Positions 8,476 through 17,561 of a stretch of DNA of 64,000 nt are shown piece after piece. How positions within the stretch are numbered: the first letter of the stretch is position 1; each line of letters opens with the position of its first letter. The stretch spans positions 1-64,000 of the forward strand of contig CBDDEE010000024.1 in NCBI GenBank assembly GCA_965226855.1. Direction: 5' to 3'. The translations under genes were made by a program, and so were the position numbers. Source of the stretch: JAUXJB01 sp965226855. GTDB taxonomy: Bacteria > Myxococcota_A > UBA9160 > SZUA-336. Under the pieces are notes generated by a model, which ran no database searches, was not told where the DNA came from, and was given only the letters and a program-made list of their open reading frames with translations.

Positions 8476-11121
8476 TCAGGGGTCGAGCCGTACTCGACCT
8501 GACGAACCGTCGACCTCGACGATCTGGCCGTCCTCGAAGCGCGTGAGCACGTGCTCGATGCCGGCGACGCAGGGCTTGCCGTACTCGCGCGCCACCACGC
8601 CGCCATGCTGCATCATGCCGCCAATCTGCAGGATGATGGCCGACGCGTTGATGAAGAGCGGAGTCCAGCCCGGGTCGGTCGTGTACGCCACCAGCACGTC
8701 GCCCGGCTCGATCTCCTTGTCGTAGGGGTTCTCGAGCACCTTGATCGGGCCGCGGGCTACACCCGGGGAGATTCCCAGTCCAGAGAGCGCGCCCTCCTCG
8801 TCCGTCGGCGCCGGCCGCAGGATCCTCCCGCGCGAATCGATCAGGTGGGGGAACTCCTTCACTTGTCGCTCGAGCCTGCGGAAGAAGCGCCGCCGCTCGA
8901 GTGCCGGAGTTCGAACGTCAAACGTGGCGTCGCGTGCGGCCGCTTCTAGCTCCTCGAAGGTAAGGTGGAACACGTCGTTCGGGGAGTCGAGGCGGCCCGC
9001 GGCCACGAGCAGGTCGGCCCGGGCGAGCGCCCCGCGTCGCATGGCGTAGGTAGCGAGGATCCAGTGGAACTTCGCCGTGTCGCGTTCGCCAGCAAAGGCC
9101 TCGGTCCAGCGGTGAGCCAGGCGCAGGAGCGCGCGCTGGAACCACCCGAACCGCCCGCTGAGCTCCGCGAATGCCTGCCGCCGTTCGATGACGTGGCGCT
9201 CGTGCGCCGGCCTCGGATCGTTCTCGGGCGCGGCCCTGGCCATGAACGACAGCTGCCGAAGCAGCAGAACCGGGTCCTCTCCGTAGCGCGGGCTCGCGAG
9301 ATCCATCTCGTTTGGCCCACGCGTTCCGAAGCGGTAGAGGAGCGCATCCCAGGTCGCGAGGAACGCCGCGGGCAGCTCCCGGCTCTCGATCCGTTTCGCG
9401 AGGCGGTCCAGGTCGTCGAATTCGCCGGGTTCGAGCAGGCGGCTCGTCGCGAACATCTCGAGCCCCATCTCGATGACCAGTTCGCCCTCGATGCCCCGGC
9501 TCATCCGGTCAAGAAGCTTTCGTGTCTGCGGGTCGGCGCGCCTCGCCAGCGCTCCGAGGATGCCGATCGCTGCCGTCCACGCGTAGATCGTCGGCAGGAC
9601 GATGGCCGTGATCACTTCGAGCGATCGCGTGTGAAGGTCATGGAGCTCGGCGACCGAGGCGTCGACGCCCGTGGATCGTGCCTCGCGCTCGAACCGCTCG
9701 ACAGCCTCGCGGTATCGCTTCAAGTACCGCGCAGGGGCGCAGAGCGCGAGCGCGCTGTTCCACCACATGCGCCTGTTGCTCCAGAGAATCCCGAAGATCG
9801 CGCGTGCGAGGCCTCCCCACGCGAGCCAGCCGGGCTTGTCCGTCGGCCGATAGCGCTCGCGGTCCAGGTTCTCGAGCGTCCGGACGAGCAGGGCGTCTAG
9901 GGTCCGGCCGCTGGCGGCAATCTTCCGTGGGCTGACGAACCAGAGAACGTCCGAGAACGCTGTGTATATGCGTGCCCCGCGGAAGACGACAAGATCCTGG
10001 AGCGGCTTCTCTTCGCGGTTGAGCGAGATCCCATAGCTCTCGCACAAGCGCTCGAACATGACCTTGTACCCGTCGAGAGTCAGCCTCGAGATGGGTGCGT
10101 TGCTCGTGATGCCGTCTGACAGGTTTCCGTCCATGTAGAGCCGGCGCGGAGCGCCGGGCTCCGTTTGCATGTCGGCCGAGAGGGGAAAGTAGGTGGTGAT
10201 CGGGCGCGCTTGCAGGAGGTACAGCTCGCCACCGGCGTAGGCCCACTCGATGTCGACGGGATGCCCGTACACCTCCTCGAGTCGACCGAGAGCATCGGTC
10301 AGCTCGAGGACCTGCTCGTCCTCGAGCGAGGCCTGCTCGCCCCGCGTCTCCTCGCGCAGCTCGACCCCGCCCTCCGGCCGGATCCAACGAGAGACGCTCT
10401 TGCTGCCGAGGTCGCGCTCGAGGATGTTGCGGCCAGGCTTGTCGACGACGAAGTGATCGGGCGAGACCTCGCCCGAGACGACCGTCTCACCGAGCCCGAA
10501 GCTCGCGTCGATCACTGCCTCGTCGTAGTCGTTCGTCACGGGGTTGAGCGAGAACCCGACGCCGGACACGTCGCTCTCGACCTGCCGCTGGACCAGCACG
10601 GCGATGCGAGGACGGTGTGTCTCGAGTCCGTGCCGCATCTTGTAGAGCGCCACGCGCTCGTCGAGACACGAGACGAAGCAGGCGCGCACGGCCTCCTCTA
10701 GATCCGCGGGCTTCACGCCGAGCACAGTCTCGTAGCAGCCCGCGAATGACGCGGTCTCGAGGTCCTCTTCGGGCGACGACGAGCGCACGGCGCACGTTGC
10801 GTCTTCGCCCCAGGACGCCATCTGGCGCCGCACCTCGTCGAGCTCTGCACGCATGGTATCCGAGAAGGGCAGCGTCGTGGCGGCGGACTGCAACGCCTCA
10901 CACGGCTCTCGCCACTGCCCGTTGGTGGTCCGCGCAGAGCGCGCTCACGTATCGGTCGACTCGAGCGCGCGCCACCAGTCCGAGAACCAGTCGACGGGCA
11001 GCACCAGCGCCTCCGGCACGCGAAAGCCCGCAGCCCGCAGGCGAGCCAGCGAGGCCGCCTTGCCCCCGATCTCGTCCAGACCGTGCCCGGCTGCTTCCGC
11101 GAGTCGGATGATCGTCGCCAC
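8476..11121 (-). CDS. PEP-synthase/rifampicin-phosphotransferase-like enzyme with one in-frame TGA
   Basis: Full length about 881 codons from GTG 11121, with a TGA at 10947-10945. The N-terminal 58 codons (DEIGGKAASLARLRAAGFRV) are a clear PPDK ATP-grasp start. After the TGA the same frame continues without a gap to the rest of the ATP-binding domain (CAVRSSSPEEDLETASFAG; WAYAGGELYLLQARPIT). A long central region follows, then the phosphohistidine domain GGMMQHGGVVAREYGKPCVA with the swivelling His. The domain order ATP-grasp, substrate domain, His domain and the length fit rifampicin phosphotransferase and related dikinases better than PpsA. The substrate is unknown. The TGA is either a nonsense mutation or a read error; otherwise translation would restart internally and lose the ATP lid. 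Confidence 0.82.
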
Positions 11122-11167
11122 GCGCGCGATCCTAGCGCCTCAGCGTAGTCGGGGTCGACGCCGCTAC

Positions 11168-11195
11168 TGGCTGGCGGACTAGGATTCGAACCTAG
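11168..11195 (-). repeat. tRNA 3'-end remnant (T-arm and acceptor with CCA)
   Basis: On the minus strand the sequence reads CTAGG-TTCGAAT-CCTAG, a perfect T-arm, then TCCGCCA-G-CCA, a 7-base acceptor strand, discriminator and CCA. The last ten bases CCGCCAGCCA and GGTTCGAATCC are shared with the tRNA-Gln at 61142. No D-arm, anticodon arm or 5' acceptor precedes it. The desaturase stop codon lies inside the T-stem. It may be the attachment-site remnant of an integrated element, or less likely a chance terminator hairpin. Confidence 0.6.
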
Positions 11196-12256
11196 GTTCG
11201 GGCAGCGGCGGGGTCTGCGGGTTGGCCGGCGTAGTTGCGCCAGACGCCGGCTTCGAAGTCGTAGAGCTTGCAGGCGCGGGTGGTCTTGATGTAATCGCGG
11301 ATGCGGTACTTGCGCTCGCGCAGGACATCGCCGAAGTGCTCGCGCAAGGCGTCCACGGCCTTAGGAAGGCCGTAAAAGGGGATCCGCATATCCACGTGGT
11401 GGGGGACGTGTAGGAAGATGTTGTGGAAGAAGAAGTTGATAAAGCGCGGGACGTGGAGGACGGTCGTGCCCTCGACCTGCCCGGTGAACTTGGTCCAACT
11501 GCGGCGCTTCTTCCAAGGGATGTCCTGTGCGATGTGGTGGACGTAGACGGTGATCCCGATGCAGTAGTTCCAGAGCAGGAACGGCACGCCAAAGACCTTG
11601 ACCCACATCCAGAGCGCGCCGCCGAGTGTTCCGGAGAGCGACGCGCCGAGTCCGAGCAGGGCGGCGGTCACGACGGCGAAATACGTCCCCACGACGATCC
11701 GATCGCGGTGCACCCTCCCCTTGATCCGGTCTGGGGGTGAGAACTGCACCATGCTCCGCCACCAGATATCGCGCAGGTAATAGAGGCCCCCGCCGATCCA
11801 GGACCACATCACGCGGTGTACCAGACGTTGCAGGGTGGGCATCTCCGCGAACTCCTGCGGCGTTACCGGGTGCCAGACGTAGTCCATGCTCTCGCGCGTG
11901 GTGTGGCCGTGGTGGATCCGGTTGTGGCCGAAGCACCATGCCTCGTAGAGATGCAGCGACGGCAGCATGGCGAGCTGACCGACCACGTAGTTGAGTCGCC
12001 CGCTCTGGAACAGCGCACCGTGGGCAGCGTCGTGCCCCAGGACGAAGAGCGCAGCGATGCTCAGCGAGGCGAGCAGCCAGAGCGGAATGACCGTGAAGAG
12101 CGAATCGGCTGCCACCAGCGCGACCACGACTGTCGCGTAAATACCGAGGTCGCGCAGAAGCCAGGCCGCGCCCTTCCAGGTCGGATTTGCGTAGCAGTCC
12201 GTTGGGAGAACGTCGATCGCGTCGCCGAGTGCACGCTTCTCGACCATGCGCGGCAT
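11192..12256 (-). CDS. Membrane fatty acid desaturase
   Basis: About 354 residues from the ATG at 12256 (MPRMVEKRAL); a TTG at 12319 would add 21 residues that look unlike the family. Three histidine boxes mark a di-iron desaturase: HDAAH, HNRIHHGH (HxxHH) and HVPHHVD. There are several hydrophobic segments (GIYATVVVALVAADSLF; LLASLSIAALFVLG). It inserts a double bond in an acyl chain at the inner membrane, most like Delta-12/omega-6 type enzymes. Electron donors are not encoded nearby. The gene ends in a tRNA-like sequence, which hints that its 3' end was re-formed by an integration event. Confidence 0.9.
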   Translation of the reverse strand: MPRMVEKRALGDAIDVLPTDCYANPTWKGAAWLLRDLGIYATVVVALVAADSLFTVIPLWLLASLSIAALFVLGHDAAHGALFQSGRLNYVVGQLAMLPSLHLYEAWCFGHNRIHHGHTTRESMDYVWHPVTPQEFAEMPTLQRLVHRVMWSWIGGGLYYLRDIWWRSMVQFSPPDRIKGRVHRDRIVVGTYFAVVTAALLGLGASLSGTLGGALWMWVKVFGVPFLLWNYCIGITVYVHHIAQDIPWKKRRSWTKFTGQVEGTTVLHVPRFINFFFHNIFLHVPHHVDMRIPFYGLPKAVDALREHFGDVLRERKYRIRDYIKTTRACKLYDFEAGVWRNYAGQPADPAAART

Positions 12257-12340
12257 GATAGCCGCTCGCTGACCCGCCCCGCACCCCGCCGTCCCCATCG
12301 AGTGTGAAACTTCGGTCAAAGCGGCCGATCTGGCAGCGGT

Positions 12341-12346
12341 TATACT
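12341..12346 (+). promoter_or_regulatory. Candidate -10 element for frmA
   Basis: TATACT lies 34 bases before the frmA GTG in the 123-base gap between divergent genes. The -35 region (GGTCAAA near 12318) is weak. The ribosome site GGGAGG at 12366 precedes the start. Confidence 0.4.
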
Positions 12347-12379
12347 GCCCTGGGCCGTGCTTCAGGGAGGGCCAGCGAC

Positions 12380-13486
12380 GTGAGGATCAGGGCTGCGGTT
12401 GCCTGGGAGGCGGGACGCCCACTCGAGGTCGAGGAGGTCGAGCTGGAAGGCCCCCGTGATACCGAATGCCTGGTGCGCCTGGCGGCGACGGGCGTCTGCC
12501 ACACGGATGCCTACACCCTGAGTGGCGCCGATCCCGAGGGCGTGTTTCCCGCTGTTCTGGGCCACGAGGGAGCAGGCGTGGTCGAGGAGTTGGGAGCGGG
12601 GGTGCGCCACGTCGAGGTCGGCGATCACGTCATCCCGCTCTACATTCCGGAGTGTCGGGAATGCAAGTTCTGTCTCTCGGGCAGGACGAATCTGTGCGGC
12701 CGGATTCGCGCTACCCAGGGTCAGGGCTTGATGCCCGACGGGACGAGTCGGTTGTCCCAATCGGGAAAGATGATCCACCACTTCATGGGCACCTCCACGT
12801 TCGGCGAGTACTGCGTCGTGCCTGAGATCGCGCTCGCCAGGGTGCGCAAGGACGCCCCGCTCGAGAAGATCTGTCTGCTCGGTTGCGGGATCACCACCGG
12901 CATCGGCGCGGTCCTGCACACTGCCAAGGTGGAGCCCGGGTCCAGTGTGGCGGTGTTTGGGCTGGGCGGGGTGGGCCTCTCCGTGGTGCAGGGCTCCGTG
13001 CTCGCCGGAGCGGAGCGGATCATCGGCGTGGACACTAACCCGAGAAAGTTCGAGCTGGCGGAGAAGCTAGGGGCGACGGACTTCTTGAACCCGAGTGAAG
13101 TGGAGGACGTCGCGGGCACGATCGTCGACATGACCGAAGGCGGGGTCGACTACTCCTTCGAGTGCATCGGTCGTACCGACGTGATGAGCGTCGCGCTGGC
13201 CTGTACGCACCGCGGCTGGGGAGAAGCGATCATCATCGGCGTGGCGGGGGCCGGCGAGGAGATCAGGGCGCGGCCCTTCCTCCTCGTCACGGGCCGCTCC
13301 TGGCGCGGCAGCGCCTTCGGCGGGACCCGGGGGCGCACTCAGCTGCCCGGGTTCGTCGATCGCTACATGAGCGGCCGCATCAAGATCGACGAGCTGATCA
13401 CAACGACGCTGCCCCTAGAGAAGATCAACGACGCCTTCGAGCTGATGCACGGCGGCGAGGCCATCCGCAGCGTGATCCACTACTGA
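12380..13486 (+). CDS. frmA: S-(hydroxymethyl)glutathione dehydrogenase (class III alcohol dehydrogenase)
   Basis: 368 residues, typical. The catalytic zinc ligands are in TGVCHTDAYTLSG and GHEGAGVVEELG; the structural zinc site is CRECKFC...NLC. The Rossmann motif is FGLGGVGLSVVQG. The class III mark TSTFGEY is present. It oxidises the spontaneous formaldehyde-glutathione adduct to S-formylglutathione, and can also act on nitrosoglutathione. GTG start with a good GGGAGG ribosome site. No frmB hydrolase follows. Its last 72 bases overlap, on the opposite strand, the end of the SCO1-like gene. Confidence 0.95.
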   Translation: MRIRAAVAWEAGRPLEVEEVELEGPRDTECLVRLAATGVCHTDAYTLSGADPEGVFPAVLGHEGAGVVEELGAGVRHVEVGDHVIPLYIPECRECKFCLSGRTNLCGRIRATQGQGLMPDGTSRLSQSGKMIHHFMGTSTFGEYCVVPEIALARVRKDAPLEKICLLGCGITTGIGAVLHTAKVEPGSSVAVFGLGGVGLSVVQGSVLAGAERIIGVDTNPRKFELAEKLGATDFLNPSEVEDVAGTIVDMTEGGVDYSFECIGRTDVMSVALACTHRGWGEAIIIGVAGAGEEIRARPFLLVTGRSWRGSAFGGTRGRTQLPGFVDRYMSGRIKIDELITTTLPLEKINDAFELMHGGEAIRSVIHY

Positions 13487-14308
13487 GCGGTCCGCTGAGG
13501 AGAGTGCGCGTTGGAGATCGGCAATGATCTCCTCGGGCGTGTGCTGCAAGCCGAGATAGCGCTCTACGATGCGGCCGTTCGAGTCGATCAGGAAGGTGGC
13601 GATGGTGTGGTCGATCTGTCCGTCGGGTCTGCGGATCGAACCGACGTAATAGGAGGCTACGACCTCTGCAACGACCGTCGGATCGCCGGTAAGGAACGAC
13701 CAGTTCGACAGGTCTGCACCGCGCCGGGACGCGTACTCCCGCAGGCGCTCGGGAGTGTCGTGCGCCGGGTCGAGCGAGATCGACAGCAGCACCGTCCGGC
13801 TGCGAAGCTCGTCGGGAAGCTCGCGCTGTAGACGCGCGTGCGCGGAGGTGAGGATGGGGCACGGTCCGGGGCAGCGCGTGAAGATGAAGTCGAGCAGCAC
13901 GGCCCGTCCCTTGAAGTCGGCCAGGGCCACCTGCGCGCCATCCTGATTCACGAGGGCGAACGGCGGCGCGCGATCGATGTCTCCTCCCATGCCGACCCCC
14001 GGTCCGCTCCCCGCAGGCGGGGGAACCGTGATCCGCAGCGTAGTGATGGTCAGCACGGTGGCGCTGCGTCGCACCGTGAAGAGCACCGAGGCTCCTGGAC
14101 GCAGCCCCTCGAGGAGCTCTGCAGCCGCGACGTCGAAGCTCATCGTCATGGCGGGCATGAAGCCCGGGATGGCGTCGTGGGCGATCTTGACGGTGCGCGC
14201 GTCCACGTCGACGGCTTCGACCGTGCCGCGGACCCGGTAGCTCTCCTCCTCCGGGATCCCGCACTGAAGCGTACAGAGGAAGACGAGGCTGGCGAAGGCG
14301 CGCCTCAC
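13415..14308 (-). CDS. CusF-like/SCO1 copper lipoprotein
   Basis: 297 residues from GTG. The signal peptide ends in the lipobox LQC, so the product should be a lipoprotein on the periplasmic side. Residues 26-95 form a CusF-like copper-binding fold (RGTVEAVDVDARTVKIAHDA; Met pair in FMPAMTMSF). Residues 110-275 form an SCO1/SenC thioredoxin fold with the metal/redox motif CPGPCP and the ligand His in QIDHTIATFLID. SCO1 proteins deliver copper to cytochrome oxidase CuA or reduce its cysteines. A fused CusF and SCO1 may make a self-contained copper relay; no oxidase genes are near. The C-terminus overlaps frmA in antisense. Confidence 0.9.
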   Translation of the reverse strand: MRRAFASLVFLCTLQCGIPEEESYRVRGTVEAVDVDARTVKIAHDAIPGFMPAMTMSFDVAAAELLEGLRPGASVLFTVRRSATVLTITTLRITVPPPAGSGPGVGMGGDIDRAPPFALVNQDGAQVALADFKGRAVLLDFIFTRCPGPCPILTSAHARLQRELPDELRSRTVLLSISLDPAHDTPERLREYASRRGADLSNWSFLTGDPTVVAEVVASYYVGSIRRPDGQIDHTIATFLIDSNGRIVERYLGLQHTPEEIIADLQRALSSADRSVVDHAADGLAAVHQLEGVVDLL

Positions 14309-14313
14309 CGGAC

Positions 14314-15618
14314 TCAGGTTCCCAAGATCTTGTCGCTCAGGTAGGTTGCCACCTGGCTCAGCCCGATGCGCTCTTGCTCTGTCGTGTCCCGTTCACGCAC
14401 GGTGACCATCTGGTCGGTCTCCGACTCAAAGTCGTAGGTGACGCAGTACGGCGTCCCGATCTCGTCTTGCCGACGGTAGCGCTTGCCGATGCTGGCCGTG
14501 GCGTCGAAGGCGACGTGAAAGCGTCTGCGCAGCTCTGCGGCGAGCTTGTGGACCGGCTCCGACAGCTTCTTCGAGAGCGGCAGCAGGCCTGCCTTGACGG
14601 GGGCAATCTGCGGCGAGAGCCGCAAGACCACGCGCTTCTCGCCGGCGATCTCGTCCTCCGCGTACGCGCTCGTGAGCAACGCCAGCATGCAGCGGTCGAC
14701 ACCGAGGGATGTCTCCACGACGTGAGGCAGGTAGCGCTCTCGGGTCTCGGGATCTGTGTACGACTGGTCCTTGCCCGAGTGGTTGCCGTGTGCGGCCAAA
14801 TCGTAGTCGCCTCTGTAGTGCGTGCCCTCCAGCTCGTGGCGGCCAAAGGGGAAGTCGAACTCGATGTCGAAGGCGAGCTTTGCGTAGTGGGCGAGCTCGT
14901 CAGGGCCGTGCTCACGCCAGTGCAGCATGCTCTCCGGGAGCCCGATCTCCAGGTGCCACTGCCAGCGCTCCTCGCGCCAGCGTTCGAACCAGGAGAGTGC
15001 GTCTGCCGGAGGCGTGAAGAACTCCAGCTCCATCTGCTCGAACTCGCGAGAGCGGAAGATGAAGTTCCTGGGCGTGATCTCGTTGCGGAACGCCTTTCCG
15101 ATCTGTGCGATACCGAAGGGCGGTTTGAGCCGGCTGGATTGCATGACGCGTTTGAAGTCGAGAAAGATCGATTGGCAGGTCTCGCCGCGCAGGTAGGCTT
15201 GTGAGGACGAGTCCTCCGAGGCCCCGATGTGCGTGCTGAGCATCAAGTTGAACTGCCGGGGCTCGGTCAAGTCGTGCTCGCCGTCGTCTGATGCGCTGCA
15301 GCGGTCGTTCGCGTCGATTTGGTCGGCGCGGAAGCGTCGCTTGCAGCTCCTGCAATCGACCATCGGGTCGTTGAAGTTTGCGACATGACCGGAGGCGACC
15401 CAGGCTTCGGGGTTCGCGATGATGGAGGAGTCGAGGCCCACAACGTCGTCGCGCTCGCGCACCATGCGCTGCCACCAGGCGACCTTGAGGTTGTTCCGCA
15501 GCTCCGTTCCCAGGGGACCGTAGTCCCAGAATCCCGCGATTCCCCCGTAGATCTCGCTCGAGGGGTAGATGAACCCTCGGTTCAGGCAGAGAGCGACGAG
15601 CTTCTCCATCGTGTTCAT
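14314..15618 (-). CDS. glyS: Glycine-tRNA ligase (single-chain alpha2 type)
   Basis: 434 residues. The start MEKLVALCLNRGFIYPSSE is typical of the homodimeric class IIa GlyRS of archaea, Gram-positives and some deltaproteobacteria, not the alpha2beta2 GlyQ/GlyS form. FWDYGPLGTELRNNLK, and FRNEITPRNFIFRSREFEQME as class II motif 2 (given here in part), are recognisable, as are ETSLGVDR (motif 3 region) and the C-terminal anticodon-binding domain. It charges tRNA-Gly. It sits five bases before the SCO1-like gene on the same strand and nine bases after rsmE, so the three may share a transcript. Confidence 0.95.
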   Translation of the reverse strand: MNTMEKLVALCLNRGFIYPSSEIYGGIAGFWDYGPLGTELRNNLKVAWWQRMVRERDDVVGLDSSIIANPEAWVASGHVANFNDPMVDCRSCKRRFRADQIDANDRCSASDDGEHDLTEPRQFNLMLSTHIGASEDSSSQAYLRGETCQSIFLDFKRVMQSSRLKPPFGIAQIGKAFRNEITPRNFIFRSREFEQMELEFFTPPADALSWFERWREERWQWHLEIGLPESMLHWREHGPDELAHYAKLAFDIEFDFPFGRHELEGTHYRGDYDLAAHGNHSGKDQSYTDPETRERYLPHVVETSLGVDRCMLALLTSAYAEDEIAGEKRVVLRLSPQIAPVKAGLLPLSKKLSEPVHKLAAELRRRFHVAFDATASIGKRYRRQDEIGTPYCVTYDFESETDQMVTVRERDTTEQERIGLSQVATYLSDKILGT

Positions 15619-15627
15619 GGTCCCTCT

Positions 15628-16359
15628 CTATAGCGCGAGGCGCGCGAGGAGTGCCACGACCGCGGTCTCCACACGAAGCACGCGCTCACCCAGTCCAAGC
15701 CGCCGCGCGCCACTCGCCATCAGGAGCTCGAGCTCGAAGGGGACGAGTCCCCCCTCCGGCCCCACGATCAGCGTCCAGGGTTGGCCGACATCGGCCGGAG
15801 CGGCGAGCGGCGCGGCACCGGGGTCGGCTACGAGGACGACGCCCTCCTTCGCCAGTCTCGGAACCTCGTCCTCGGCGAAGGGCCGGAAACGGGGCCGGGT
15901 CCAGACCTCCGGCAGGATCGTGTCGCGCGCTTGCTCCAGGCCGAGGCGCAGCTGCGCCTCGATGGACGCGCTATCGAGCCCATGGCTCTGCCAGTAGCTC
16001 TTCTCCACCCGCCTGCTGTGAAAGAGCAGGATGCGTTTCACCCCGAGCGCGGTCGCCTGCTGCAGGACCCTCCGCAGAGCCGGCGGCCGCGGCAACGCCA
16101 CTGCGAGGGTGACCGCGAGCGGCGCCGGGGGGGCCCGGTCGAGCCGGACTTCGAGCTCGAGGGCACGCTCATCCAGGCAGAGGACACGACCGGAGCCGAG
16201 CATGCCGCCGACCTCGCCCACCCGCAGATGCTCACCGACGCGGGCACGACACACGTCGCGCACGTGCTCGAGGCGTCGACCCGTGAGTCGCACACGGTCT
16301 CGGGACACGAAGTCCTCGCGATCGAGCAGGATGAGATTCACGCGGCCGAGTGTTCCCAT
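15628..16359 (-). CDS. rsmE: 16S rRNA (uracil-1498-N3)-methyltransferase
   Basis: 243 residues from ATG 16359 (MGTLGRVNLIL); longer upstream extensions are low-complexity and unlike the family. The N-terminal PUA-like part recognises RNA. The C-terminal SPOUT domain carries the SAM-binding knot LIVGPEGGLVPFELELL and GERVLRVETA. It methylates U1498 of 16S rRNA in the 30S subunit. The start lies 33 bases from the divergent alcohol dehydrogenase, so the two promoters must share this short gap. It is followed directly by glyS. Confidence 0.93.
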   Translation of the reverse strand: MGTLGRVNLILLDREDFVSRDRVRLTGRRLEHVRDVCRARVGEHLRVGEVGGMLGSGRVLCLDERALELEVRLDRAPPAPLAVTLAVALPRPPALRRVLQQATALGVKRILLFHSRRVEKSYWQSHGLDSASIEAQLRLGLEQARDTILPEVWTRPRFRPFAEDEVPRLAKEGVVLVADPGAAPLAAPADVGQPWTLIVGPEGGLVPFELELLMASGARRLGLGERVLRVETAVVALLARLAL

Positions 16360-16391
16360 GGCGGGCTCATGTGGCAAGCTGGCGGGCGCAG

Positions 16392-17390
16392 ATGCGAGCG
16401 ATGGTGTTGCATGGCCCCGCCCCGATCGAGCGATCGCCGCTCGTCCTCGAGTCCCTTCCGGATCCGGAGCCGGGTCCGGCCGAGATCCTGGTCGAGGTGT
16501 CCACCTGCGGCGTCTGTCGCACCGACCTGCACTTGATCGAGGGCGAGCTCGACCCGGCACGGTCTCGTGTCGTACCGGGCCATCAAGTCGTGGGAACGGT
16601 GGCCGCTCGCGGCTCGGCCGCCACGCGCTTCCCGATCGGGGCACGAGTGGGCGTTGCCTGGCTCCACGACACGTGCCGTGTCTGCCCCTACTGCCAGAGC
16701 GGGCGCGAGAACCTGTGCCAGGCGCCGACCTTTACCGGCTGGCACGTCGACGGTGGGTACGCGGAGCGGCTGACGGTTCCGGCCGCGTACGCGTACGCCA
16801 TTCCGGAGATCTTCAGCTCCGAAGAGGCTGCCCCTCTGCTGTGCGCGGGCATCATCGGCTACCGCGCGCTGCGACGCGCCGCGGTGCGGCCCGGCTGCAA
16901 GCTCGGCCTGTACGGGTTCGGCTCCTCGGCGCACCTGTCGCTCCAAGTGGCTCGGCACTGGGGCTGCGAGGTCTACGTCGTGACGAGAGAGGCGTCACAC
17001 CGCGAGCTGGCGCTTTCGCTCGGTGCGATCTGGGCTGGTGGCGTGAAAGAGGAGCCCCCGTCCGCTCTCGACTCGGCCATCAACTTCGCCCCAGTTGGTG
17101 AGCTGGTCCCGCTGGCGCTCCGGGCGCTGGGACCCGGGGGAACCCTGGCCTGTGCTGGTATCCACATGAGCGATGTGCCGGTGCTCCGCTACCAGGGAGA
17201 GCTGTTTCAGGAGCGAACCCTGACGAGCGTGACGGCGAACACCCGCCAGGACGGCGAGGAGCTGCTCGCCGTCGCCTCCGAGATCCCCATCCGACCCGTC
17301 ACGACCAGCTTCGAGCTAGAGCAGGCGAACGTCGCGCTGCAGCGTCTGAAGCGAGGGGACGTGGTCGGGTCCGCTGTGCTCCGGCTCTGA
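16392..17390 (+). CDS. Zinc-dependent alcohol dehydrogenase family protein
   Basis: 332 residues from ATG 16392. GroES-like N-terminal domain with the catalytic zinc motif TCGVCRTDLHLIEGE and GHQVVGTV; structural zinc cysteines in CRVCPYCQSGRENLC. The Rossmann segment LGLYGFGSSAHLSLQ has GFGSSA in place of the usual GxGxxG, as in the AdhB/Adh_4-like zinc-binding subgroup. The substrate is probably an alcohol or aldehyde; the cofactor is NAD(P). It is monocistronic between rsmE (divergent) and a terminator at 17393. Confidence 0.88.
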   Translation: MRAMVLHGPAPIERSPLVLESLPDPEPGPAEILVEVSTCGVCRTDLHLIEGELDPARSRVVPGHQVVGTVAARGSAATRFPIGARVGVAWLHDTCRVCPYCQSGRENLCQAPTFTGWHVDGGYAERLTVPAAYAYAIPEIFSSEEAAPLLCAGIIGYRALRRAAVRPGCKLGLYGFGSSAHLSLQVARHWGCEVYVVTREASHRELALSLGAIWAGGVKEEPPSALDSAINFAPVGELVPLALRALGPGGTLACAGIHMSDVPVLRYQGELFQERTLTSVTANTRQDGEELLAVASEIPIRPVTTSFELEQANVALQRLKRGDVVGSAVLRL

Positions 17391-17392
17391 TA

Positions 17393-17415
17393 AGTCTTGC
17401 GGGTCCCGCGAGACT
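17393..17415 (+). terminator. Hairpin terminator after the alcohol dehydrogenase gene
   Basis: AGTCTTGCGGG, a one-base loop (T), then CCCGCGAGACT: an 11-base stem with one G-U pair, beginning three bases after the stop codon. No T-run follows. Confidence 0.7.
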
Positions 17416-17561
17416 GGAGCTTGCGTTTCCAGCTGATGCTGTAGACTGAGGAGGCGCAAACGACCCCTCCCAGCATGTGCTGACGCCCTTGGCCGAAGCC
17501 CAGTGCCAGGGGAGAGCCCGGCGGCTCCCGCACTGCCAGGAGGGGCTCGGGGGAGGCTTTC
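17416..17561 (+). promoter_or_regulatory. Structured leader before the CBS-korAB operon
   Basis: This 146-base leader contains a possible -10 (TAGACT near 17443) and a C/G-rich imperfect hairpin (AGTGCCAGGGGAGAGCC paired with GGCTCCCGCACT, about 17499-17537). The ribosome site GGGGGAGG is seven bases before the ATG. The pairing suggests a regulated 5' UTR, but I do not recognise a known riboswitch family. Confidence 0.35.

Noticed and set aside
10945..10947. TGA in the dikinase gene as a second selenocysteine codon
   Set aside because: The position lies in a variable linker, the family has no redox cysteine there, and no SECIS-like hairpin at the right spacing is obvious.
11168..11243. A complete tRNA on the minus strand ending at 11168
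   Set aside because: A TGGCGCA sits 48 bases before the T-stem as a complete tRNA would need, but no D-arm or anticodon arm can form and the stretch is desaturase coding sequence.
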